Part shown: positions 45,437-55,452 of the stretch, piece after piece | Position numbering within the stretch: the stretch's first letter is position 1 | Layout of the letters: each line of letters starts with the position of its first letter | Source: an uncultured Synergistales bacterium | Lineage (GTDB): Bacteria > Synergistota > Synergistia > Synergistales > Aminobacteriaceae | Reading direction: 5' to 3' | Assembly: GCA_905235735.1 (NCBI GenBank) | Contig: CAJOMU010000004.1 | Location: forward strand, 62,001-126,000 | Length of the DNA stretch: 64,000 bases | Position numbers and translations under genes: made by a program | Notes under the pieces: model-generated | What the model was told of the DNA's origin: nothing | Seen by the model: the letters and a program-made list of their open reading frames with translations, nothing else | The model's database searches: none

Positions 45437-48400
45437 ATGAAAACAAAGAAGCGTTTTATTGGGTTCGCAGTCGTTGCAGGGTTCTTGTTATCTTTGGCAG
45501 GAAGTGCGTGGGCAGCGTATACTAAGTCTGCGATTAACATGCGAGAGAATGAGACTCCATTCGAGAAAGCAGAAGTAGATGCAACTTATAATCAGACAGT
45601 GAAGTACATATATGCTTCGTCTAGTGGAAGCGTAACAACTGCATACTTTTTTTTAGGAAGCAGTTCAAGCTCATACGCAAATAACGGTACTGCGGGTCCA
45701 GATTCGCTGGATTTAGGAAGTGGTCTTTCCGCAACTGTCGCTACAAGTTCTAATATAGCTTCTCTTACGATATCTGGAAAACCAACGTCATTAGGTGATA
45801 TATCGTTTAAGCTCTGGAGGAGTTCAGCAGCTCTCACTAGTAAGCTCACAAATGTTGCTTATTTAGACATTACAATTTCTGTTAAAGAAGCCTACAGCGC
45901 ACCAAAAGGTAAACCAGCATTCAAGACAGCAACAAAACTTGCGGATTGTGAGATTAATGATTCTTTCGAATACACTATTGAAGTTACAGCAAACCAGAGC
46001 GGAGTAGCTGATATAGAGCTTGGTGATCTTCCAGAAGAAACTGAAAGTGGCATAAACGAACTCACAATAACCGAGACAGGGGACAACAAAGCAACTCTAA
46101 CAGGTACGCCTAAGTCAACGGGTACATTCACAATTCCTATTAAAGCAAAATGGGATGAAACAAAAAGCGGAGGCGAAGTACCAGAAGATGAAACAACAGC
46201 TAACTTCACGCTCAAAGTTACAGGCATAAAACCCTCAATTACAGCAACAGCAGGCGGCACAGAAGTTGAATCCGGCGGCGACCTTTCAGCAGGTTTCGAC
46301 GTAGACGGCGTTGATGACGAGGGCACAGTAGTTGCAACTACAGCCATGAAGGATGGCGGAATTGTCTTCACAGCAACAGGCTCAAAGGGAAATAAGTTCG
46401 ACATCACAGTATCAGGGCTTCCAACAGGCATGACAGCAACAAAGGGCAAAGTTACCAAGAATGAAGATGAAACGATGTCCGACTTAACTGCAACCATAAC
46501 CGGCAGCCCAACCAAAGCAGGAACGTACACCATCAAAGTTTACGGAACAAATGATGACGGAAAAGGCGATGAAGTATCGTACACTCTCAAGGTATCATCA
46601 AATCCTGACCTCTCCAGCCTGAAGCTCTCCGATGTAACGTGGGGTACAGCATACAATGCAACACTCACAGCTAAGGGACTTCAGACCGGCGAAAAAGTTA
46701 CGTGGTCAATCGAAGACCCTGAAGAGGGTGCAAAAGGAAACTGGCTGAAGACATCTGATTTCGGAGACGATGGAACAACCGGCCTCACTCTTGATTCTGA
46801 GACAGGGAAAATCTCAGGAACATGGGACAAAATGGATTCTGATACAGAGGGAGTTGGAGTTGCTTTAGGTTCAGCAAAGGACAAGACCTACAATCTGAAA
46901 ATTAAGGCTACACTCGGAAAAGCAGAACCTACAAAGACAGTTACGCTGAAGTTCAAAGCCGCAAAACCGACAATCGGAACACCTAAATTAGATGACTCTG
47001 AACTAGATGGTGCGGCAGAATTTGACTATGATGCTGAAGCGGCACAAGAACTCAAAGTTTCAGCAAAAGGTCCCGGAAAAGTTAAACTGAGTGCTTCAGG
47101 GTATCCTAAATGGATGACAGTTACATCAGGAACAGATGAAGAAACCAAAGAACCCACGCTCACAATCACGGGTACACCTACGGAACTTGCAAGCAATGCA
47201 TCATTCACACTTACGGCAGAAAATGCTGCTGGAAAAACAACGTCCACAATAAGATATTCTGTTACCGGCACATTGTATTGGGACACTACAGAAGAAGGGG
47301 CTGTTGATCCTACTGGAGAAGGTACACTCCCGGACGGAGCATACAAGAAAGGTGAAGACATTACAGCAGAGGGTTCAAACCTTAACGTAGAAGCTCTTCC
47401 AGGAAACGCAAAGGCAGATGCGCTAGGTACAATTACACTCTGTGCGAGACCAGGCCCGATTCAGTGGAAAGCTACGGGACTTCCTGCAGGCGTAACACTC
47501 ACGCCAGACAAGAAAAACGGTACAATTGCATATCTCTCAGGAAAGCCTACAGCAGTAACTACGAAACTTGATGATGACGGAGAGAGCAAGTACACGATAA
47601 CGGCAACGAATACAGTTACCCGAAAGTCGCTTGACCCGATAACCAAGAGCATAGTCGTTTACGATACGCCTGTCATCACTACTAAAACTCTTCCAGCACT
47701 CTCAACTGGCAAGAACTATTCAGCGAAACTTGCGGTATCGAACGCACAGTTCAACGCAAAATGGACTGTAGGATTCGGCGAAACTGAAGATGAAGCAAAA
47801 GCAGACACTACAGGGAAAATAACAATTGGAGACGGAACTCTTGAGTTTGACTCTGATACACTCACGATCACTGGAGATTCAGACATTAACAGAGTGAAAA
47901 ATGTCTATGTTTACATCAAAGTTGAGAACCCTGCAGGTGAGGATGAAGATACATTGTCCATCACCGTTAAGGGAGTTGCCGCGAAGATTGATAACGTAAC
48001 ATTCGGAGATCTCGCTGACGAGGAAAGCATAGAGTTCACAGCAACAGGTACTCAGCCAATCACAATGACTGCATATATCGATAAAGCGGCGGCCAAGTCG
48101 ATGTTCGGAGTTACTGACGGAACAAGCATTGATCTCTCAGATGAAGATAACGTTGCTAAACTTGTGTTCGCACCTAATACAGGCACATCCAATGTAGGCG
48201 CAAGAAAGAAGAATGTAGGTAAAGCTCCTGTAAACGTGAAGGACGGTGAAGGGACAGAAGATAACGGAACTGGACAGCTCTCTGCTGCTGATGGCTTGAA
48301 AGCTATCTATAAGAATGTTCCTGTAACGATTGCTGTCATTAACGCTGGAATGACTAAACCTGCGACTAAGGTCTTCAAGATCAACTACACGCCTAACGAC

Positions 48401-50332
48401 TACGAGAAACCTTCTCTGACAGTCAACGGTACGGCACTCGAAGAAGACCCCGATCCGATTCAGGGTAAGGCTGGCGAGGATGTAGCAAACTACGTGATAA
48501 CTGTGGAAGGAACTGATCCGATCGACATCAAGGTAAGCGGTGCGGCAAAAGATACTGCAGAGGAAGGCGTAAAAGCAGCAGTAAGCGACAAGACCATAAC
48601 GATCAGCGGAAAATATCCTGCAGACAAAGAGAGCAAGACCACGATAACGGTAACGGCAACGAACACATCAACGAAGGATAAAGTTTCTCGCAAGTTCACG
48701 TTTGTGGGAGCACTTGCACCGTCAATCACAACTGCAGAATCAGGACTTAAGAAGGAAGTTGAGGTCGGAAAGTCTGTAAATATTTCACTCGCCGCAAAAG
48801 GAACGAAAACACTCACATGGTCAGTTGCAAACGACACATTATTACCTGATGGGCTTATGCTGGATACTGAAAAGGGCAAGATTTCAGGAACGCCTACAGC
48901 ACCGACAGTTAACGACGCAGGAGAATATGAACCTGCTGTTGTTCCTATCAAGGTAGAAAACGCTGCCGGAGATGATACGAAAGACGTAACGATTGGTGTC
49001 AAAGGCAAGAAAGCAACCCTCAAGACGAAGACCGTTACGATTCAGAAGGGCGACGACCTTGCAAACGAGTTAACAGCTGCAGCACTTGAAGTATCCGGCG
49101 TTGATGATACTGACACTGTGAAAATAACTCCTGCTGAAACGATAGTCAACAAGGTCAGCGATGGAGGCGAAGCAGAGACAGCAAAACTCACAGCACTTGG
49201 CCTTACGCTTGCTAAGGACGGCACATGGACAGGTCCAGATCTCATTGCAACAAAGGGAACGAGCGTTAAACTTGCAGTCGAGAACATCGGAACGATAACA
49301 ACTGGCAGCGTGAAGATCATCATCAAGGATGTACCTCCAGAGATTGAATGTGATGATAGTGCAAGCAGGATTAATATTGAAGGCAGTGCAACAGGCGCAG
49401 TTACGAAAACTTACGAACTTTCAATCAAGGACGGCACAGTAACAGGTGATACTGCGGTAAACTGGAAAATTTCAAAGAAACCTTCAAAGATTCAGGCAAC
49501 AATCACGCCGAGCAAGAAGACCGACGATGCAATAGCTGGTGCAACTGCTACACTGACGGTTACAGTTCCGAAAGGTTTCAAGAACAATCAGAAGAAGGAT
49601 ACGGCAAACCCTGTAGTTGACGAAGAAACCGGAAAGAAAACGTATCACTACACGGATGAGTATCTCTACACAGAATTAACTGTAACGCTGACGAACAACA
49701 GCACAAAAGACACTGGCGAAATGGTCTTCAAGTTCAAGGTAAAACCAGCTGAACCAACTGCAAAAGATATGGCCGACTTTAATGTTGAGCCTGGTGAAGA
49801 TCCTGACGATGAAGACAGTGAAGTAGAAAATACGAATGCTCTTCCTCAAAACGTTACGGAGAATAAATCAGAAGCCGATGAAGCTGAAGCAGACGAAAGA
49901 CTCATAGTCGGTGAAGCAAGAACTGCAGACAGCCTCACAGCCAGTGAACGTGCATTCCTCGCTGAGAATGGATATGTCATCGCGGCAATCCTTCCTGAGG
50001 TGAAAGCAACTGAAAGCGACTGGTACAATATGAACGTTGCACTCGCAGAAGAAGCACCCAAAGGCGGAGAACTCGTGTGGTTCGCATTCCCCAGAAATGC
50101 AGAAGCTACAGAGGACGATGAAGCAGTGTTCTACGATGCAGAAGGCGCAGAGATTACTTCAGTCCCAGAAGAACACAAAGCGGAAGTGTCTGCATGGTTA
50201 AATGAGGACGTAACATATGCACCTGTTATCGCAGTCAAAGTTGATAACGCAACAGGAGCAAAAGATACTCTCAATGACGCAGACGCAGGAGACGTTGTAA
50301 CTGAAGATGCATTGAAAGAAGCAAAAGAGTAA
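45437..50332 (+). CDS. Giant exported protein with Ig-like repeats (copy 2)
   Basis: This is a 1631-residue exported protein, paralogous to the one at 14399. GGGAGG nine bases upstream supports the ATG. The signal peptide (MKTKKRFIGFAVVAGFLL, cleavage near AWA) is followed by an N-terminal domain with NQTVKYIYAS and then about a dozen beta-sandwich repeats with the He_PIG-like pattern (GLPTGM, ITGSPTKAGTYTIKV, LPAGVTLTPD). The last ~130 residues (NGYVIAAILPEV, LVWFAFPRNA, DVTYAPVIAVK) match copy 1. The chain is rich in Thr, Lys, Glu and Asp. No anchor motif is seen. A surface adhesin role is inferred. Confidence 0.88.
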   Translation: MKTKKRFIGFAVVAGFLLSLAGSAWAAYTKSAINMRENETPFEKAEVDATYNQTVKYIYASSSGSVTTAYFFLGSSSSSYANNGTAGPDSLDLGSGLSATVATSSNIASLTISGKPTSLGDISFKLWRSSAALTSKLTNVAYLDITISVKEAYSAPKGKPAFKTATKLADCEINDSFEYTIEVTANQSGVADIELGDLPEETESGINELTITETGDNKATLTGTPKSTGTFTIPIKAKWDETKSGGEVPEDETTANFTLKVTGIKPSITATAGGTEVESGGDLSAGFDVDGVDDEGTVVATTAMKDGGIVFTATGSKGNKFDITVSGLPTGMTATKGKVTKNEDETMSDLTATITGSPTKAGTYTIKVYGTNDDGKGDEVSYTLKVSSNPDLSSLKLSDVTWGTAYNATLTAKGLQTGEKVTWSIEDPEEGAKGNWLKTSDFGDDGTTGLTLDSETGKISGTWDKMDSDTEGVGVALGSAKDKTYNLKIKATLGKAEPTKTVTLKFKAAKPTIGTPKLDDSELDGAAEFDYDAEAAQELKVSAKGPGKVKLSASGYPKWMTVTSGTDEETKEPTLTITGTPTELASNASFTLTAENAAGKTTSTIRYSVTGTLYWDTTEEGAVDPTGEGTLPDGAYKKGEDITAEGSNLNVEALPGNAKADALGTITLCARPGPIQWKATGLPAGVTLTPDKKNGTIAYLSGKPTAVTTKLDDDGESKYTITATNTVTRKSLDPITKSIVVYDTPVITTKTLPALSTGKNYSAKLAVSNAQFNAKWTVGFGETEDEAKADTTGKITIGDGTLEFDSDTLTITGDSDINRVKNVYVYIKVENPAGEDEDTLSITVKGVAAKIDNVTFGDLADEESIEFTATGTQPITMTAYIDKAAAKSMFGVTDGTSIDLSDEDNVAKLVFAPNTGTSNVGARKKNVGKAPVNVKDGEGTEDNGTGQLSAADGLKAIYKNVPVTIAVINAGMTKPATKVFKINYTPNDYEKPSLTVNGTALEEDPDPIQGKAGEDVANYVITVEGTDPIDIKVSGAAKDTAEEGVKAAVSDKTITISGKYPADKESKTTITVTATNTSTKDKVSRKFTFVGALAPSITTAESGLKKEVEVGKSVNISLAAKGTKTLTWSVANDTLLPDGLMLDTEKGKISGTPTAPTVNDAGEYEPAVVPIKVENAAGDDTKDVTIGVKGKKATLKTKTVTIQKGDDLANELTAAALEVSGVDDTDTVKITPAETIVNKVSDGGEAETAKLTALGLTLAKDGTWTGPDLIATKGTSVKLAVENIGTITTGSVKIIIKDVPPEIECDDSASRINIEGSATGAVTKTYELSIKDGTVTGDTAVNWKISKKPSKIQATITPSKKTDDAIAGATATLTVTVPKGFKNNQKKDTANPVVDEETGKKTYHYTDEYLYTELTVTLTNNSTKDTGEMVFKFKVKPAEPTAKDMADFNVEPGEDPDDEDSEVENTNALPQNVTENKSEADEAEADERLIVGEARTADSLTASERAFLAENGYVIAAILPEVKATESDWYNMNVALAEEAPKGGELVWFAFPRNAEATEDDEAVFYDAEGAEITSVPEEHKAEVSAWLNEDVTYAPVIAVKVDNATGAKDTLNDADAGDVVTEDALKEAKE

Positions 50333-50375
50333 ACGCATTCATTCAGTTTAACGCGAAACATTAACAATAACGAAG

Positions 50376-50407
50376 GCATCCTGTCTTAAATGGCAGGGTG
50401 CTTTCTT
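50376..50407 (+). terminator. Intrinsic terminator after the second Ig-repeat gene
   Basis: GCATCCTGTC pairs with GGCAGGGTGC (three G-U pairs), with a 11-base loop, followed by TTTCTTA. Confidence 0.75.
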
Positions 50408-50425
50408 ATGCACGAAAATTCATGA

Positions 50426-50676
50426 TTGACTTGACAATTCAAGATTCATATGTGATCATTTACTCGCAAAAATTTTTTCATAAACGGAGATTTTAAGTTG
50501 CATAACAGAAGTCTTAACTCAGCAGATTTTTTCAGCTTTACGTTTTACCGCTGGTATCACTACCAGAGGTTTAATTCGCTTTGGCTGACTTGAGGCTTCA
50601 ATAATACAACTGAATACACGAACCAAAACAGAAGCACCTTCTGAGACAGTCAAAGAGTTTCGGAGGGTGCTTTTGT
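50426..50676 (+). ncRNA. Possible leader RNA or small RNA upstream of the aroB homologue
   Basis: Two overlapping -35 boxes (TTGACT at 50426, TTGACA at 50431) have TATGTG or GATCAT 17 bases on. The stretch then contains a hairpin (CTGGT-ATCACT-ACCAG near 50552) and ends in an intrinsic terminator at 50634-50676: GCACCTTCTG pairs with CGGAGGGTGC and TTTTG follows. There is no open frame with a ribosome site. It is either a terminated small RNA or an attenuated leader of the next gene. I cannot match it to a family. Confidence 0.45.
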
Positions 50677-50712
50677 TATCCCGAAATTTAAACGCGAGGA
50701 GAGAAGCAATAC

Positions 50713-51789
50713 ATGCCTGCCAACGTTAAAATCAATGCCGCGAATCACTGCTACACAATCAAAATACGAAAAGGTCTCGTAGAACGTCTTGGTCTTGAGA
50801 TACTGAATCTCAATGACTATTCAGATACGGAAATCGCATTAATCACTGACGAAAAAGTCTCTGGTCTATATCTTCAGAAAGTCATCATGAACTTCCAGAG
50901 ATGTCCCAAACCTGAAGGAACAAAATTACGAATCTGTGAACTGCTCATCGATTCACATGAAGCATCAAAGAACTTCAGAACAGTCTCGAAATTGCTCGAA
51001 GATTTAGCTTCACTTGGCCTCAGTGAAAAAGTATGCATAGCTGCACTTGGAGGAGGAGTTGTATGTGATGCGGCAGGGTTCGCGGCTGGATGCTACAAAA
51101 ATGGTGTCAGGCTCGTGCTCATTCCCACAACGATTGCAGCTATGGTGAAATCATCTGCTGGAGGTCATGCACGTTTAAATCTCTCTGCCGGTGAAAATCT
51201 CGCTGGAATGTCATATAACCCTTCACTCGTCCTATGCGATACTGAATGCCTCAGAACTCTTCCTGATGATGAATACAGAAGCGGATTATCAGAAGCATTC
51301 AAGACGTCGATTGTTGCAGGAGGAGACGTGTTCAGGATGTTCGAACGCGGAATTGATTCAGGGAATATCGAGAAGGTCATTGAGGAATGCGTGAAGTTCA
51401 GAGCAGACATTTCAAGCAATGATGATATGCAGAAGTCTTTGAAGCTCGGCTGTGTTGTCGGTAGCGCAATAGGTGCACTGAGCATGTACGAGATTCAGCA
51501 CGGACTTGCAACGGCTCAGGGCATAGCAATAACTGCAAGGGCAGCGGCAAAAATGAAATGGTGCAGTGATGAGACCTCAGATAGAATCATAAACGCAATG
51601 AAGAAAAATAATCTGCCGGTTTCATGCAGGAGTTTCACAGCTCAGGAGATTACACAGGCCGCGCTCGCCAACAGGACACAGGGAAGCATGATTGATATGG
51701 TGATTGCGTCCGAAATTGGGAAGTGCGAAATAAAAAGTGTAAAGGCGGAGGAACTTGAAAGCATTATTTCTATGGGCATGACCGCATAA
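50713..51789 (+). CDS. Divergent 3-dehydroquinate synthase homologue
   Basis: This is an AroB-family (sugar phosphate cyclase) protein of 358 residues. AALGGGVVCDAAGF, LIPTTIAAM and GLSEAFKTSI show the fold. Several residues that are conserved in true dehydroquinate synthase differ: the VGGKT lysine is H152, the GKN lysine is E161, the GHTxGH histidines are C247 and S251, and HGE is HGL (L265). E194 and H263, expected metal ligands, remain. It may be inactive or act on another substrate. A start with GAGGAG is clear. I leave the symbol blank for this reason. Confidence 0.75.
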   Translation: MPANVKINAANHCYTIKIRKGLVERLGLEILNLNDYSDTEIALITDEKVSGLYLQKVIMNFQRCPKPEGTKLRICELLIDSHEASKNFRTVSKLLEDLASLGLSEKVCIAALGGGVVCDAAGFAAGCYKNGVRLVLIPTTIAAMVKSSAGGHARLNLSAGENLAGMSYNPSLVLCDTECLRTLPDDEYRSGLSEAFKTSIVAGGDVFRMFERGIDSGNIEKVIEECVKFRADISSNDDMQKSLKLGCVVGSAIGALSMYEIQHGLATAQGIAITARAAAKMKWCSDETSDRIINAMKKNNLPVSCRSFTAQEITQAALANRTQGSMIDMVIASEIGKCEIKSVKAEELESIISMGMTA

Positions 51790-51843
51790 ATGTAATATAA
51801 TATAGCTACATACTTTTCATGCTTTTCAGGAGGTGCTATACAC

Positions 51844-52374
51844 ATGGAAATACGTTTTGTTCAGCGAGGCACTGAAGTAGACAGCAAGCTCAGGGAGTAT
51901 ATGGAGAAGAAAATCTCGAAACTTGAGAAATTCTTCAAGAAAATACTGAACTGTCAGATTGTAGTTACTCATCACAAAGGCAGCTTCAACGTTGAGACGA
52001 CAGCTAATGCTAACGGAGTAATTCTCAGAGCAGAAGAAGATGCATCAGAACCAAGAGAGGCATTTGATCAGGCACTGAAGAATCTTGAGAGACGAATCAA
52101 GAAGCATAATTCGTATCTCAAGGACAGGGCGCAGTTAGGTGCAGGTGATTTCACATTCAGCCTTGAAGAGGTTGAAGAGCCTACAGAGTCATCAAATGCA
52201 ATTGAGAAGGTCAAGAAGGTTCAGCTGAATCCTATGGAGCCTACAGAGGCTATCATGCAGATGGAGCTTATTGGTCATGCGTTCTTCATGTTCCAGAATG
52301 CGGAGACGGGAGAGATTAACGTAGTCTACAAACGCAAAGAGAACGGCTACGGTCTTCTTGAACCCGTAAGATAA
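51844..52374 (+). CDS. hpf: Ribosome hibernation promoting factor, long form
   Basis: Long HPF pairs idle ribosomes into 100S dimers. The 176-residue protein has the N-terminal domain (EIRFVQRGTEVDSKLREYMEKK, where EDASEPREAFDQALKNLERRIKKH ends it) and the C-terminal dimerisation domain (PMEPTEAIMQMELIGHAFFMF and NVVYKRKENGYGLLEP). AGGAGG lies upstream of the ATG, and the gene has its own terminator. Confidence 0.95.
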   Translation: MEIRFVQRGTEVDSKLREYMEKKISKLEKFFKKILNCQIVVTHHKGSFNVETTANANGVILRAEEDASEPREAFDQALKNLERRIKKHNSYLKDRAQLGAGDFTFSLEEVEEPTESSNAIEKVKKVQLNPMEPTEAIMQMELIGHAFFMFQNAETGEINVVYKRKENGYGLLEPVR

Positions 52375-52387
52375 TTCCTGCGAATCA

Positions 52388-52426
52388 TTTTCCCTCTGGC
52401 TTAATCGTCAGGGGGAATTTTTTTTT
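52388..52426 (+). terminator. Intrinsic terminator after hpf
   Basis: TTCCCTCTG pairs with CAGGGGGAA (one G-U) and is followed by nine T. Confidence 0.9.
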
Positions 52427-52456
52427 GCGTGATATTATTCTCCATGAGGTGAAACA

Positions 52457-54259
52457 ATGAATAATATCAGAAACTTTTGCATAATCGCTCACATCGATCA
52501 CGGGAAATCTACTCTCGCTGACAGATTATTAGAATCAACAGGCACTATCGCTTCAAGAGACATGAAAGCTCAGATATTAGACTCACTAACTCTTGAACGT
52601 GAAAGAGGCATAACCATAAAACTCGTTCCAGTCCGAATGAATTACACGGCTGATGACGGCAATCAATACATTCTCAATCTCATAGATACTCCAGGCCATG
52701 TTGATTTTGCATACGAAGTCTCACGCTCACTCGCCGCTTGTGAAGGTGCATTACTGGTCGTCGATGCCTCACAGGGAGTTGAAGCACAGACAGTAGCGAA
52801 TGCATATCAGGCAATAGAACAGGGACTCGAAATTCTTCCCGTAATCAACAAAATAGATTTGCCCTCAGCAAGACCAGATAACGCTAAACAGGAAATCTCA
52901 GAGGTTGTTGGTCTCGATGCAAGTGATGCAGTTCTGACAAGCGCAAAGACAGGTGAAGGTGTTCATGATATTCTTGAAAGAATCGTTAAGGACATTCCTG
53001 CTCCGGCTGGAAACCCTGATGAACCATTGCAGGCTCTCATATTCGATTCTGTTTACGATAACTACAGAGGCGTTATATGCTATGTCCGCGTAATCAACGG
53101 GAGGATTCGTGCAGGTCAAAACATAATGTTCATGTCCAACGGAATCACTTATCCCGTAAATGAAGCTGGAGTATTCAGACCGTCATTCACTCCCGTAGAA
53201 GAACTATCAGCCGGTGAAGTCGGTTACATCACTGCGAGCATTAAGACACTTGCAGAAGCTCAGGTAGGCGATACGATAACTGACGCTGCAAATCCTGCAC
53301 CCGAAGCATTACCAGGATACAAAAAAGTTAAGAGCGTTGTGTTCTGCGGATTCTATCCTGTTGAACGCGATAACTACCCACAGCTTAGAGACGCACTCGA
53401 AAAATTATGCCTGAATGATTCCGCCGTAACATATGAACCTGAAAGTTCAGAGGCATTAGGATTCGGATTCAGGTGCGGATTTCTTGGCCTCCTTCATATG
53501 GACGTTGTACGCGAGAGATTACGCGAAGAATACGGCGTTGAACTCGTTGCTACTGCCCCCAACGTAATATATGAGGTCGTGAAGTCATCAGGTGATGTGA
53601 TTGAAGCTCATCGTCCTTCTGATTTTCCTGACGCAAGCGAGATTGTTGAAATCAGAGAACCATATATCAAACTCTCTGTGTTCATGCCGTCAGAATACAC
53701 TGGAAGGGTCATGCAGTTAGTGCAGGATAAACGCGGAACATATAAGTCGATGGATTACATTACGCCTGAACGTGTCAGACTGGTCTATGAAATGCCATTA
53801 TCAGAATTCATTGTAGATTTTCACGACAAACTTAAATCTCAGACAAGAGGCTATGCTTCACTGGACTATGAGCTTGTCGGTCTCAGAGCAAGTGAACTCG
53901 TTCGCGTTGATATTCTCGTAAATGGTGAGGCGGCTGATGCGTTCTCGTTCGTGTGTCATAAGGATCAGGCATATAATCGAGGTCATGCTGTCGTTACGAA
54001 GCTCAAAGAGTTAATTCCGTCTCAATTGTTCGAGATTCCAATTCAGGCATCAATAGGCAGAAGGGTAATCGTTCGCGTGAATGTCCGTGCACTGCGAAAA
54101 GACGTTCTAGCTAAATGCTACGGAGGAGACATAACACGTAAGCGTAAATTGCTTGAGAAACAGAAGGAAGGCAAGAAGCGTATGAAACAAATCGGGAAGG
54201 TTGCAATTCCGCAGGAGGCATTCTTAGCGTTTATGCAGGTTGATTCGGGCGAGAAATAA
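52457..54259 (+). CDS. lepA: Elongation factor 4 (LepA)
   Basis: LepA is a translational GTPase linked to ribosome back-translocation or assembly. The 600-residue protein has [40 protein letters not shown] and [10 protein letters not shown], and the LepA C-terminal domain ([47 protein letters not shown]). It is followed by hemW one base later. Confidence 0.98.
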   Translation: MNNIRNFCIIAHIDHGKSTLADRLLESTGTIASRDMKAQILDSLTLERERGITIKLVPVRMNYTADDGNQYILNLIDTPGHVDFAYEVSRSLAACEGALLVVDASQGVEAQTVANAYQAIEQGLEILPVINKIDLPSARPDNAKQEISEVVGLDASDAVLTSAKTGEGVHDILERIVKDIPAPAGNPDEPLQALIFDSVYDNYRGVICYVRVINGRIRAGQNIMFMSNGITYPVNEAGVFRPSFTPVEELSAGEVGYITASIKTLAEAQVGDTITDAANPAPEALPGYKKVKSVVFCGFYPVERDNYPQLRDALEKLCLNDSAVTYEPESSEALGFGFRCGFLGLLHMDVVRERLREEYGVELVATAPNVIYEVVKSSGDVIEAHRPSDFPDASEIVEIREPYIKLSVFMPSEYTGRVMQLVQDKRGTYKSMDYITPERVRLVYEMPLSEFIVDFHDKLKSQTRGYASLDYELVGLRASELVRVDILVNGEAADAFSFVCHKDQAYNRGHAVVTKLKELIPSQLFEIPIQASIGRRVIVRVNVRALRKDVLAKCYGGDITRKRKLLEKQKEGKKRMKQIGKVAIPQEAFLAFMQVDSGEK

Positions 54260-54260
54260 T

Positions 54261-55343
54261 ATGCCGGGATTGTACGTTCATGTTCCGTTCTGTGAGAAGA
54301 AATGCAAATACTGTTCGTTCTATAGCGTCGTGAATCATGAGAGCCTGATTGATTCGTATCTTGATGCACTCGAAGCTGAATCACGACGGCTTGAATCTCA
54401 TCCGCAACTGAAGACACTGTACATCGGCGGCGGAACTCCGAGCGTATTATCACTCTCACAATGGAAGAGGCTCATCAGCATAATCACTTCATATTTCGAT
54501 ACGTCATCGCTCATTGAAGCAACAACGGAGGCTAATCCGAACTCAATCACGAATGAGCATATATCATTCTGGAAGGATAATAATATTACGCGTGTAAGTC
54601 TGGGAGTTCAGAGCATGAATGATGGTGAACTTGCGATACTTGGCCGTATTCATGACAGTATGCAGGCATTGAAGGCAATGGAACTCGTGAATACTTCAGG
54701 AATGAATCTGAGCTGTGATTTAATCTTCGCAATTCCCGGACAGACTTTAAGAACATGGAATGATTCACTTCATACGGTCATGAATTATGCTTCTCATATC
54801 TCGACGTATCAGCTCACACTCGAACCTGATACACCGCTTGCACGTGAACTCGGCGATACAGACTTAAACGCTCAGGGTTACATGTTCTATCGTTATGCGC
54901 AATATATGCTGCCAGGAAAGAATTTCATTCAGTATGAGATTTCCAGCTTTGCACAGGAGAATCACGAATGCATTCACAATCTTTCATACTGGAATCATGA
55001 TGACGTAATTGCACTTGGCCCTTCCGCTGTTGGATACATTGACGGCATAAGATACACGAATCCCCGAACACTCAGCAAATATCTCAATGCGGCCAAGAAG
55101 AATTTTCCTGATGAATCATTCTCACGTGAGGAACTCTCTCCTCATGAACGCAAAATCGAACTCGCAGTGTTATCACTTCGCACAAGATACGGCATAAGTC
55201 GCAAAGACATGTTGCCTGAAATCGAACACGTTTTAGCTTCAATGCCTGATGACCTCTTCATTAAGACACCTGAAAGAATATCACTCAGCAAAAGAGGAAT
55301 GAGACTAGGCAATTCAATATGGTCTGAGCTAATAGATTTGTGA
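54261..55343 (+). CDS. hemW: HemW-type radical SAM protein
   Basis: HemW is a radical SAM haem chaperone, often misnamed coproporphyrinogen oxidase. The product has 360 residues from the ATG at 54261; GGCGAG upstream is a modest ribosome site. The iron-sulfur cysteines are C11, C15 and C18 in CEKKCKYC. TLYIGGGTPSVL, EANPNSI and RVSLGVQSM follow, then SYWNHDDVIALGPSAVGY. It follows lepA, a widespread arrangement. Confidence 0.93.
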   Translation: MPGLYVHVPFCEKKCKYCSFYSVVNHESLIDSYLDALEAESRRLESHPQLKTLYIGGGTPSVLSLSQWKRLISIITSYFDTSSLIEATTEANPNSITNEHISFWKDNNITRVSLGVQSMNDGELAILGRIHDSMQALKAMELVNTSGMNLSCDLIFAIPGQTLRTWNDSLHTVMNYASHISTYQLTLEPDTPLARELGDTDLNAQGYMFYRYAQYMLPGKNFIQYEISSFAQENHECIHNLSYWNHDDVIALGPSAVGYIDGIRYTNPRTLSKYLNAAKKNFPDESFSREELSPHERKIELAVLSLRTRYGISRKDMLPEIEHVLASMPDDLFIKTPERISLSKRGMRLGNSIWSELIDL

Positions 55344-55355
55344 TAAAATATCTCA

Positions 55356-55452
55356 TGTCCGGCTCAATGCGGCGGAGACCTGCGAATCGTGTCAGATCGG
55401 GAACGAAGCAGCACTAAACAGAATTCTTCGGGTGCCATTGAATACCGGGCAC
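55356..55452 (+). ncRNA. ffs: Signal recognition particle RNA, small bacterial type
   Basis: The conserved Ffh-binding tip is clear: GTCAGATCGGGAACGAAGCAGC around 55391-55412, with the GGAA-type tetraloop and the internal symmetric loop. Outer ends pair (TCCGG with CCGGG, CAATG with CATTG). A T-rich tract follows at 55453. It is about 97 bases long, as in Gram-negative-type 4.5S RNA, without an Alu domain. Confidence 0.92.

Noticed and set aside
50548-50590. Possible degenerate tRNA near the ACCAG hairpin
   Set aside because: A short hairpin and a GGTTTAATTCG-like stretch are seen, but no acceptor or D arm can be paired.
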